Source: Bremia lactucae (taxonomy: Eukaryota > Oomycota > Peronosporomycetes > Peronosporales > Peronosporaceae). Taken from it: a stretch of 16,528 nt of DNA. The position numbers were made by a program, and so were the translations under genes. Of the stretch, positions 1-7,731 are shown piece by piece. The stretch spans positions 3,627,241 through 3,643,768 of the forward strand of contig NC_090614.1 in the NCBI RefSeq assembly GCF_004359215.1. Reading direction: 5' to 3'. Under the pieces are notes generated by a model that did not search any database, had not been told where the DNA came from, and saw only the letters and a program-made list of their open reading frames with translations. Numbering within the stretch: position 1 is the first letter of the stretch; each line of letters starts with the position of its first letter.

Positions 1-1043
1 GCAGAACTCATGCGTCTCGCACGCTGGTTCTTGCCATCGCCCTTTGGGAAGGGAGTCCTCTTGCTGGGCATTTTTGCCCCAGCAGGGACCCTGGCATAGC
101 AGCGAGCCATCATATGGCCGCGCTTGCCGCATTTAAAACAGACCACGTCTGCATTGCCCAACTCCATAGGAGTGGCATCTGTCCTCTCGGCCGACGGCTT
201 ATACCAAGCTGTCGCCGAGGCACTGTTGTAGGATTGCTCCTCAACTAAGGCAATTTGGATTGCCTCTTCCATCGTCGACGGCACCTTTCTGAAAAGGGCC
301 TGTCGCGATGGGCCATGCCGTAGTCCGTTCATAAACGTGGGCACCTTAATGTGCTCCGGAATCGGACCTACGGTTATGGATGCGGACAGCGAGCGCATCT
401 CTTGCACATACTCTTGCAGAGATCGCTTCGCCTGTCGCGCCCCAAAGAAGCGCGCCTGAAGCAACACTTCGTTGTTCGGCGGCTGGTACATGGCGCGAAT
501 CTTATCCTTAAAGATCGCCCATGAGGGGAACGCTTTTCTGTCCGCCATAAGCGCCGAGTAAGCCCACTCTGAGGCCTTACCGCGCAGATGCGACATAGCG
601 TACGACACCATCCGGCTGTCGTCCTCGATGAGCTGGGCGACACCACATTGCTCCACGGCTAAAAGCCAGTGGACAATCGTGTGCGCCGCAGTTCCATCGA
701 ACTTGGGCGGGTCCATCCGAATGGGCCTCGGCTGATGCGGCCGGGCAGAGAGCATCTCAACAGTCCTGTTGAGAGCCTCGCTCCGAGCCTGCTCATGCCT
801 CAGCTCATCCTGAGTCTGAGTGACGGACTCCGCCGCAGCATGGCTCTGTGCCTCGGACGCGGCCCTCCGCTGTCCGAGCACAAATGCCTCAAACTGCTCC
901 AACTGAGCAACATGTTGCTCAGGAGGACTACCCAGGAGCCTGGCCAGGGCTTGTTCACCAAGTCCCTGCGCCATTAGCCCTGCCACCTCCCGATGATGTT
1001 CGGAGAGGTGGGGAAAATGAGCCCAATCAATGTTGAGGCTCAT
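1..1043 (-). CDS. gag: Gag polyprotein of a Ty3/Gypsy-like LTR retrotransposon, partial at window edge
   Basis: A single frame reads from an ATG at 1043-1041 down to base 1 with no stop (347 complete codons); it runs off the window, so the C-terminus and any pol are outside. The N-terminal ~110 residues are Gln/Glu/Ala-rich and probably helical. Residues ~125-270 resemble the retrotransposon Gag (capsid) domain: a PPKFDGT-like segment, a WLLAVEQ stretch, then SYAMSHLRGKASEWA and a FxxARQ...LQEYVQEMRSL segment. Residues 302-315 are a CCHC zinc knuckle, CFKCGKRGHMMARC (C-x2-C-x4-H-x4-C), followed by a basic tail, as expected for nucleocapsid RNA binding. Gag packages element RNA in cytoplasmic particles. 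The LTR lies just upstream at 1100-1652, which supports the start. The intact frame suggests a fairly young insertion. The Gypsy assignment rests on Gag style alone, since no reverse transcriptase is visible. Confidence 0.88.
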   Translation of the reverse strand, partial: MSLNIDWAHFPHLSEHHREVAGLMAQGLGEQALARLLGSPPEQHVAQLEQFEAFVLGQRRAASEAQSHAAAESVTQTQDELRHEQARSEALNRTVEMLSARPHQPRPIRMDPPKFDGTAAHTIVHWLLAVEQCGVAQLIEDDSRMVSYAMSHLRGKASEWAYSALMADRKAFPSWAIFKDKIRAMYQPPNNEVLLQARFFGARQAKRSLQEYVQEMRSLSASITVGPIPEHIKVPTFMNGLRHGPSRQALFRKVPSTMEEAIQIALVEEQSYNSASATAWYKPSAERTDATPMELGNADVVCFKCGKRGHMMARCYARVPAGAKMPSKRTPFPKGDGKNQRARRMSS

Positions 1044-1099
1044 CCTCACGTACACACGCAGAGATGCGGGTCGTGGGAAGGATTTCAAGTGCTACCAAG
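1044..1099 (-). promoter_or_regulatory. Retrotransposon leader with candidate primer-binding site
   Basis: This 56-nt stretch separates the proposed LTR end from the gag ATG. Reading the minus strand, the LTR ends in CCTACA, then two bases, then TGGTAGCACTTGAAATCC (about 1097-1080). Primer-binding sites usually start with TGG within a few bases of the LTR because tRNAs end in CCA. I cannot name the tRNA: the sequence is not the common initiator-Met site. The position is good evidence, the identity is not. Confidence 0.4.
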
Positions 1100-1652
1100 T
1101 GTAGGCGGGCACGTCGTAATGCGGCCACGCTCTACTTAGCACACACCCTAGCACAGCGAGGAAGCGGTTTGCACCTGCTTCTCTTGCGTGCAGTGAGGTA
1201 GTTGTGGTGGGCGCGCAAGCGACCTCACCCAACACACTAAGAACTCTGGTGAAGTGACGTCACGGGAGCGGTAATCCGTCTCCTCGTGCGCACTTACCAA
1301 GTAGGTAGTAAATTTCAGACTGATTTATATTTAATAGAATTAAATACAAATACCTATTTTTACCAATTAAAATGATATCTCTATAGATATCATTTAATAT
1401 GTATTGCGAGCGTATCTTTATAGATACCTCGCGTAACTGATGACGCTAGCCGTCATCATGGATGACGCTGGGCGTCATCCCTCCTAATGTGAATGCACCC
1501 ATGTGCATCACATCCACAAGGGTTGGTCACAAATGTGCACCACACCCGAGTGTTGGGTCTAATTACTATTATTTAGTAATTGACCATCCCCTTAAGTACC
1601 AAATGTACTTAATGGGGACTGTGTAACATTAGGGCAACTCTAGCCCGTTACA
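1100..1652 (-). mobile_element. 5' LTR of the retrotransposon carrying gag (minus orientation)
   Basis: Read on the minus strand, this 553-bp segment starts TGTAACGGGC and ends GCCCGCCTACA, so it has inverted TGTA/TACA ends of the kind seen on LTRs, and it lies directly upstream of gag. The first half is AT-rich and made of consecutive hairpins (listed separately). Near 1325-1345 there is a TAAATATAAATC stretch that could act as a TATA-type promoter, and the second half is GC-rich and contains a CRE-like palindrome GTGACGTCAC at 1254-1263. The partner LTR lies outside the window, so LTR-LTR identity and target-site duplication cannot be checked. The boundaries are inferred from termini and position only. 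Confidence 0.65.
1371..1652. repeat. Chain of nine head-to-tail hairpins inside the LTR
   Basis: Inverted repeats follow one another almost without gaps: 1371-1394 (AATGATATCT arms, perfect), 1406-1432 (GCGAG + GTATCT arms), 1438-1458 (TGATGACG arms), 1460-1480 (GGATGACGC arms, perfect), 1489-1511 (GTGATGCAC-type arms, one bulge), 1524-1542 (TGGT-CACA arms), 1556-1585 (GGTC-AATTACTA arms, one bulge), 1588-1617 (CCCC-TAAGTAC arms) and 1622-1652 (TGTAAC + GGGC arms). Loops are about 3-7 nt. The spacing leaves little unpaired sequence over 280 bp. The function is unknown. Confidence 0.85.
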
Positions 1653-1726
1653 GATCTTCTTGCGCGTTTTTGACGCATTTCTTTTGCAAATTCAGTAATA
1701 TTTTGGATCAAGAGCTAAGCAAATAA

Positions 1727-2023
1727 TTTCCTTGTGGCTATTATCATAAATTTCTATCAGTCGTGCTTGCTTATAGCGGAGCTACCGAGCTTATTAAATC
1801 GGAAGAAGATTTTCTGACTTTAAAAGCCACTCGTTTCGATATAACTAAAGAAACGACTGAGGGATTAAGTTACCTCATTGGTGGCGATTAAATACAAATA
1901 TCAGAAATAAGGCGGTATACTGTGGTTATGTTGCGGGAGAATTCTTTTGCAATGCTTCCACCTATCGAAAACTTATTTGTCTTTAAATTCGTGCAGGCAA
2001 GAATTTTAAACGCGACGACCTGA
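1727..2023 (+). pseudogene. Possible decayed coding fragment, unknown
   Basis: One plus-strand frame has 98 codons broken by a single TAA (1889-1891) and ends at a TGA (2021-2023), in a region too AT-rich to expect that often by chance. The translation looks protein-like (for example ELIKSEEDFLTLKATRFDI) but has no start codon and matches no family I recognise. It lies just outside the LTR and may be a relic of a gene or element into which the retrotransposon inserted. Confidence 0.22.
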
Positions 2024-2042
2024 ATAATGCATACATAAAGCG

Positions 2043-2240
2043 CGGTATTTTAAAGGGTATGATATGGGAACCCTTTGCTAGTACTAACAACAGTACTAGT
2101 CAACCTAAATTGATAACAGTGAAGTTGATGTTCTTCGATTATTTCACGTAAACTGGCGTGCAGAGAAAGGTTTACAATTAGCTGAGAAGTATTTGCTACT
2201 AGAGGTTGATACTAAGGCTTTAGCATAGAAAAGTAAGCTG
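2043..2240 (+). repeat. Old LTR-like remnant related to 16040-16218
   Basis: By eye, this stretch aligns in the same orientation with 16040-16218. Both have a CCTTT/CACCTTT segment, a CTAGTACT...AGTACTAG or CTAGTA...TACTAG hairpin (2078-2099 here), an AACCT run, TTCACGTA, then GTGCAGA-AAAGGTTT and a GCTGAG motif. The two copies are clearly diverged, with small insertions and deletions. AAAGGGT (2052-2058) pairs with ACCCTTT (2070-2076). No terminal repeats or coding sequence can be assigned. Confidence 0.5.
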
Positions 2241-3425
2241 TATTAGAAAATCTACTTCGTTCGTAACAACTTTCCATCTACTAGCTTTATTTTATTAATG
2301 ACCAACCATATGAAGTGCACCGCCCAATCGTGTATTGTAACGAGTGGCTGGTTTTATTTATAATCAAAACAACTAATCACCAGACTTAATCTCTAGTCAC
2401 GTCAACCTCACTGAATTTGGTCATATTTAAATTCATCAAGTCGAAGTTAATGATAGATATTTAATTTCTTCTTCTATTAAATACCTCTCATAGGTAATAA
2501 TAAGTATTATACCTCTTACAGAAAATAATATCTTTGTAACAGACACACCATTATATCACCGGTTCAAGTACTATCTCTGGGAGGTAATGACATGAAATAT
2601 TCGTATCGTACCTTTTTTGCATTACAAAATGGGATCTTGCGGCTTATATTCTTATTAAGGCAGCTTTTTGCTAAACTCAAGCAGATTTAGACAAGGTTAA
2701 ATTATGGAATATTAAGGAAAAGACTTGTGAAAAAAAAAAATGATATTTTAATTGTATGTGGTAGAGGTAGCGCAGGCGGAACGTCATTCAATTTGCCATT
2801 CGATATTATTGTAAAGGCGAATTTCGGACGTGTCGTCGAAAGAAATTTGTTTGAATTTATAATTGACTGCGAAACCCCGTTGCACGAGTCTTGGCCAAAC
2901 AACCTGCAAAACAAAACAAAAAACAATCACAAGCCCTTCAATTTCAAATCGTTTGCATCCAGTATGTGCTTACTCATTGACGTTATTGATTCAAAAAGAA
3001 AGAAATCAATTCTAATTCTCATTTCATTCAGACATTTGCTAATTAGAATTGAAGAATATTAGATGGATGTACCATTATAGGAGGCAATTCTAGGTGAAAA
3101 CAAGTGGTATTGGCAGTGCTTCAGAAACATTTTTGCTGCTCTGCAACGTAATTTGGAGGTTTTCTGCAATGCTTCTTGAAAAATCATTTTTAAATTCTTC
3201 TGCGAGGGCATTAAGCTACATACTACATTTATCGATTAGTGGTGATGCTTAAAGCATCCATTGAAATTCTATTAAATTCTAAAATGACTAATAATTGTCC
3301 AATCAGCAATGAAAATAATTCAACCTGCACAAAATGGTAGCTTCTGTCATCGCAGTCCACCTCAACGCTCGGCAAGGACACAAAACATGTTCTAAATCAA
3401 TCAAGCAGAATAGGAGCCATTTCTC
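2241..3425. other. AT-rich gene-poor spacer
   Basis: I see no supported gene here. A segment near 2470-2520, read on the minus strand, resembles 15915-15950 on the plus strand (shared CTATGAGAGG and ATTAAAT words), so more repeat debris is likely. The longest frame (2727-3062, plus) starts with GTG and has no recognisable motif. Confidence 0.5.
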
Positions 3426-3647
3426 ATGGAAGTCATGTCTTCCAACCAAGTGACCGTCACATTCGCTGAAGAAATCCAATTCGTCCGTAATCACTGAATT
3501 TAATGCCCCACCTCTACACGATAAGAAAAGAGAGGGACTTGATTCATTTTGAAAGCCAAATGTCGCAATTGCCTCCTTCTTTGAGACGCAACCACTGCCA
3601 TTTTACTCGCCAGACCCCACGGGCTCCGTTCTTCGCTGTCCTTTGCA

Positions 3648-4592
3648 ATGCGCGCGGACGTCGACCGCCTCGTGTGTGACGCCGTCTCAACGGACACAAT
3701 TGAGCTTGTCCGATGCTCCAAAAGAGCTCCTTTAACGAACGCAGCAGCGCGATGGAGGCAGCTTCGCGTCCGCATGGGCCAATTGACACGCGGTCTAAAA
3801 CACAGCTGGCACGATGGGCTTCATTACGACGGCAAGACGATTGTGTGTCATGCGTCAATACTACATAAAGACTTTTGGCTCGAAGCGCTCGACAAGCACC
3901 ATCGCTATGGCTTTCATTTACGGGCATTCCACAAGGCGTGGAAGCACGAGATGGCCACTTATGAAGATCATGGTCACAATAATTGCAAAAATGCATCGTT
4001 TTTTGATTGGCTCGATCATGGCAACGGCCAATACGTAGAGTTACCCGAATGTACCCAGCACGGGTTACGTTCGACTCGAGTGGAGTATTGCAATGCCGAG
4101 GAACGCCAAGTTTATAAGCTCGAGTTTGTGGCATTAAAAGAAAGTAAAGCCGTGAGAGTTCAGTACGCAATGTCACAACGTGTCATTCATACGGACGAAC
4201 GTAGCAAGTGGATCTTTGTGATTGATCTTTCGGGGTTTATGTACCTCGGTCGTAAGCGTAAAGGCCGATTTCATCACTCGAGTTTTGTCTCGGGGGCACC
4301 CATCGTGGCGGCTGGCAAAATTATCATCAAGAATGGTATTATTCTTGCCGTTGAGCCACATAGTGGCCACTTTAAACCACGTTTAGAGAATTTGCAAGCG
4401 CTTTGCTCGATTCTCGCAACCCATGGCGTCGACATTGATCGAATTGCGTTTATCAAGCCCAAGAAATGGTCCTGTGTCTGGCCCTTCCCACCTCAGATGG
4501 ATCTTGAACTCGAAGACTTTGCTTCGGCGTCTGATACGGACTATAGTCTTGATCGATTTGAGGAGGACGGCGCCATGCTTGAGTGCACGTAG
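3648..4592 (+). CDS. IQM-like protein (homologue of plant IQ-motif/calmodulin-binding IQM family)
   Basis: The 314-residue frame shows the conserved core of the IQM family. WLEALDKHHRYG (77-88) matches the plant WLEAIDPRHRYG type motif, FFDWLDHGNG (118-127) the FFYWLDIGDG type motif, and residues 187-216 carry KWIFVIDLSGFMYLGRKRKG followed by FHHSSFVSG. Then come an AAGKI segment and PHSGHFKP (237-244), equivalent to the plant PYSGHY-P motif. Plant IQM proteins bind calmodulin through an N-terminal IQ motif and act in stress and hormone responses. I see no IQ motif here, so calmodulin binding is not supported; the biochemical role of the core is unknown. This ATG is the first after an in-frame TGA (3582-3584). 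A longer N-terminus is possible: exon 3426-3486 joined to 3586 through a GT-AG intron keeps frame and gives about 355 residues. The gene precedes RRP8 on the same strand by 193 bp. Confidence 0.8.
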   Translation: MRADVDRLVCDAVSTDTIELVRCSKRAPLTNAAARWRQLRVRMGQLTRGLKHSWHDGLHYDGKTIVCHASILHKDFWLEALDKHHRYGFHLRAFHKAWKHEMATYEDHGHNNCKNASFFDWLDHGNGQYVELPECTQHGLRSTRVEYCNAEERQVYKLEFVALKESKAVRVQYAMSQRVIHTDERSKWIFVIDLSGFMYLGRKRKGRFHHSSFVSGAPIVAAGKIIIKNGIILAVEPHSGHFKPRLENLQALCSILATHGVDIDRIAFIKPKKWSCVWPFPPQMDLELEDFASASDTDYSLDRFEEDGAMLECT

Positions 4593-4785
4593 TTGTGCTT
4601 GTAATCTTATGAAGTGTTTGTATATCAAATAAATACAAAGGGTTCTTGAATACCGTGACAAAATTTGGGCATAAAGAGCACAACTATTTAGGTCTATAAT
4701 AGGAAACGAAAGCAATTATTGGATAGATTTTTGTCAACATTTTTATGTATTTTTTTCGATTAAGACGTCAAGTTTTTTTTTTCAA

Positions 4786-5761
4786 ATGACCAAGAAGAAT
4801 CGAAATGGTCTCGCAAAGGGCAAACGAGCTACTACTGGCTCAAGTAAGAAGAGAACAAAGAAAACAAAGACGCGAGTGATACATTTCGTGCATAAATCTC
4901 AAAAGGTTTCGCAAATGCACGATAGGAAGGGCAAGAAAAAGAGTCACACGAACGCTCTGACACCAGCTGAACGACTGGCTGAAATGCGCCGCAAGATCGA
5001 CGGTGGCAAGTTTCGCATGCTTAACGAACAGCTTTACACAACGACAGGTGATGCCGCTTTCTCGACGTTCCAGCAAGATCCGGAACTCTTTGATGTGTAC
5101 CATCAGGGCTTCCGGGAGATGGCGAACAAATGGCCCACGAACCCGCTTGACACGTTTATTGACTTTGTCAAGTAAATTGCCAAACTTTATATGCCTTTTT
5201 ACAATTAATACAATTTAAGTGTTTTATATACTGTTAGGAATAACCCGGAGGCTATAGTCGCTGATTTTGGCTGTGGAGATGCCAAATTGGCCGAGAGCGT
5301 TCCAAACAAGGTGCATTCGTTTGACTTAGTGTCCCGCAAATCCATAGTCACGGCGTGTAATATTGCCAACGTAAGTTTATTGCCAATACTGCATGGAAAG
5401 ACAACCTTTTCATAATTTTAATGCTGAATCGCAGGTTCCTCTGAAAGATAGTAGTATTGACATTGCCATATATTGCTTGGCACTGATGGGTAAAAGTGTG
5501 CGTGAGTATGTGCGTGAAGTATACCGTGTCTTGAAGCCCCAAGGCGTGCTGAAGATTGCAGAGGTTCAAAGTCGCTTTGAGAGTGCGTCGATAGGTGGCA
5601 TCGATGGGTTCGTACAGACACTTTGGGCCATGGGATTTGATTGCCGACATACTGACGCACGGAACAAGATGTTTGTGCTATTCGAATTTATAAAATCGTC
5701 ACGCAAACCACAAAAGGTTAAACCCATTGAATTTAAAGTGTGCGAGTATAAACGACGATAA
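4786..5761 (+). CDS. RRP8: Ribosomal RNA-processing protein 8 (SAM-dependent 25S/28S rRNA adenine methyltransferase)
   Basis: Three exons, 4786-5171, 5238-5370 and 5435-5761, join in frame through GT-AG introns of 66 and 64 nt to give 281 residues. Residues 1-65 are strongly basic, as expected for nucleolar targeting. The family signature YHQGFREMANKWP lies at the end of exon 1. Exon 2 encodes the SAM motif I ADFGCGDAKLAE (137-148) and VHSFDLVS. Exon 3 encodes the ALMG segment, YRVLKPQGVLKIAEVQSRF and the terminal FVLFEF. RRP8 methylates N1 of one large-subunit rRNA adenosine in the nucleolus; in animals it also joins a nucleolar silencing complex. The protein is shorter than the human (456) and yeast (392) forms because the N-terminal extension is short. 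Stop codons appear at once if either intron is read through, which supports the splicing model. It is convergent with the carbonic anhydrase gene, 86 bp apart. Confidence 0.95.
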
Positions 5762-5847
5762 AAAAAAAATTACTTTAAGATTTGATAACATTAATTGATA
5801 TTTTTTTGGACATATGAGAAATAAGGGAAGGTTGAAATACCGGTAGT

Positions 5848-6791
5848 CTACTGATAGCGCCTGACGAGACGGCCATTTAAAGCTTGTGCTGGACGTGCGT
5901 TATTGCCATTGTCCGTAATTTGGTACTTCATGAGCTCTACGTGCAGTCGGTTAAAGTCGATAGGAGAGATTGTGATTGGCGTCTCTGCTACCCACCAATC
6001 GACGATTTCATCGCAAGATGGTGTCGTTAAACTTCCTGAGTAGTTATAGATACCGCTGGTTTTTTGGACTAGAGTTGCGTACGATTTTCTGGGTATAAAC
6101 AACCGAGTTGTCAGGCGTTAACGTATAAAGAGTAGATAGTCTAAGTAAACGTACAGTTGCAATACAATCGCTTCGGAAGCGCCAATTGTATCGAATGCGT
6201 CTAGCATCGAGCTTAGCCACGGGTCTGACGTGACGCCAATTTTGAGAAAAATACCCGTAACCAAAAGAGCTTTGCCACTGCTTGAAGAGTGAACAAAGTG
6301 GATCTCTCCGTCGAAAATCTTACCATCAAGCGCATGTTCTGAAGGAGTATGCAAGTGGAATTGAACCATGTTGTAAGTGGCATTGCCTACCAAGACAGCG
6401 CAGTTGCCTGAAACATTAACAGGTGTAGATAAGTAAATAAGCTGCTCTAAGAAAGTTATGGGAGGTATTGAATGTTACTTTCAATTGCTTGAACGTCAAG
6501 GAGCCCAGTAGATTTCGTCACACTGTACTTTGAACAACTTCCGCTAAAGAGAAGAGGAAGCTTCGTTCCTTTCGACGCACCAGTTGTCAAGATGTTAATA
6601 GGCGACTGAGAAATTCCACCGCAAGCTTTCCAGTTATCAACCCACTTGGAGCTATGCAGCATATTGGAATCGTTAGTACGGTAGCCCCATACGGGTCCCG
6701 TTGTAACATCAGCGGAGAGTCCCGTTTTCACGTCAGCGGAAATGGTCAATGCGTGGGCAATGATTGCAGCAATAGTGGCTAAGAGCTTCAT
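5848..6791 (-). CDS. Secreted alpha-carbonic anhydrase
   Basis: Exons 6479-6791, 6155-6407 and 5848-6088 join in frame (introns 71 and 66 nt, GT-AG) into 268 residues. The first ATG is at 6791-6789. Residues 1-19 form a signal peptide (hydrophobic core, likely cut after ISA), so the enzyme should be exported. QSPINI follows a conserved CGG. QFHLHTPSEH supplies two zinc histidines (His122, His124) and the conserved Glu128; EIHFVH supplies Glu139 and the third zinc ligand His141. GSLTTPSC carries the Thr199/Thr200 equivalents. The Cys before QSPINI and the Cys after LTTPS probably form the disulfide seen in extracellular members. The reaction is CO2 hydration to bicarbonate. The region before QFHLH is short and I find no equivalent of the proton-shuttle His64. 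No RXLR motif follows the signal peptide. The mature N-terminus contains a short duplication. Confidence 0.93.
6695..6742 (-). repeat. Two-copy 24-bp tandem duplication in the carbonic anhydrase N-terminus
   Basis: Two adjacent 24-bp units differ by only a few bases and encode SADVKTGL and SADVTTGP, right at the predicted signal-peptide cleavage site. The frame is preserved. Confidence 0.7.
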
Positions 6792-7731
6792 TTGCACAAT
6801 ACTCGGTAGCCGATGCGAAGAGTCGACTAAATTGAGATATGCAAGACGACAGAGCTTGTCTGTAGCAAGAGCTTAACATTTGAGTTTCCATTATTCCTAC
6901 AACATATTCAAGGAAATTGGTGCACGTGTCTTTAAAAAAAAACGTTCATGCTTTGTACTTGAGCTCGACAGGCACATTGGTTTTTCTGCTGGAAGTTACA
7001 ACGAAAAAGTGCATTTGAAATTAGCGATCAAATGAATGCTTTCTTTCTACAAGTAGCATTTTCTAACAAGAGCACGTGAATAGAAATGCTGGTTACAACC
7101 CATAACCTTTCTCATTTAATTACGAATTTAAGAAAGCGTGAGCTGCCTGGCCGAAAGCCCGAACAAGCCAGAATTGGCCTGGCCTCTGTGACCCGACACT
7201 TCTTTTCGCTCTTAAACGAAATCGTCCTATTCTACCTGCAAGTCCAAAAATTTAAACACACTTATTGACTCGGTTGATGAAAAGAATGCTTTACATTACG
7301 CTTTAAATTTCATGGAAAATATTGCAAAGAAGCCAGTACAGGATCTTCCAATTATAAAAATTGGAGAAGTTGCTGTACAGCATTCTAGTTGCGTATTTTA
7401 AATCTTTTGCGAACGGATTGTAACTTCCATCTGAACGGATCTGGAATCGAATCAAGTAAGAAAACAACAAAAATAAAAACCCTCCACTAAATCTCGTTAT
7501 AAAGAATATAGAGCCTCGTTTAATTTTGTTTTTCATGAAGTTATCGCGACTTAAATGACCTATTTCATTATCACAAAGCATCAAATCGTGGGTGCGTGAA
7601 TGCGTTCGATAAAGACTCCATGATAATTGTAATGGTGTCGTCGATTCTTAGCCTACCGTGATCATAGCATGGCGACAAGGTACCGTCAGTATGACTGATG
7701 GCAACACAAGTCCATTGTAACGCGACGACTC
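6792..7731. other. Spacer between carbonic anhydrase and transporter genes
   Basis: About 940 bp without a supported gene. It should hold the carbonic anhydrase promoter (next to 6792) and the transporter 3' end (next to 7731). Short frames at 7086-7268 (plus) and 7303-7581 (minus) have no recognisable motif and no conserved context. Confidence 0.5.

Noticed and set aside
1371..1652. CRISPR-like array
   Set aside because: The palindromes all differ in sequence and there is no constant repeat with spacers; they lie within an LTR of a eukaryotic element.
2727..3062. 111-residue plus-strand frame
   Set aside because: It starts at GTG, lies in AT-rich repeat-like spacer, and shows no recognisable motif.
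3544..4176. 210-residue minus-strand frame
   Set aside because: It is antisense to the IQM-like gene, whose own frame carries clear family motifs.
5848..6791. RXLR-type effector
   Set aside because: There is a signal peptide, but no RXLR or dEER motif follows, and the mature protein is a recognisable carbonic anhydrase.
7303..7581. 92-residue minus-strand frame (ATG at 7581)
   Set aside because: It is hydrophobic and aromatic-rich by composition, with no motif or supporting context; probably chance in AT-rich sequence.
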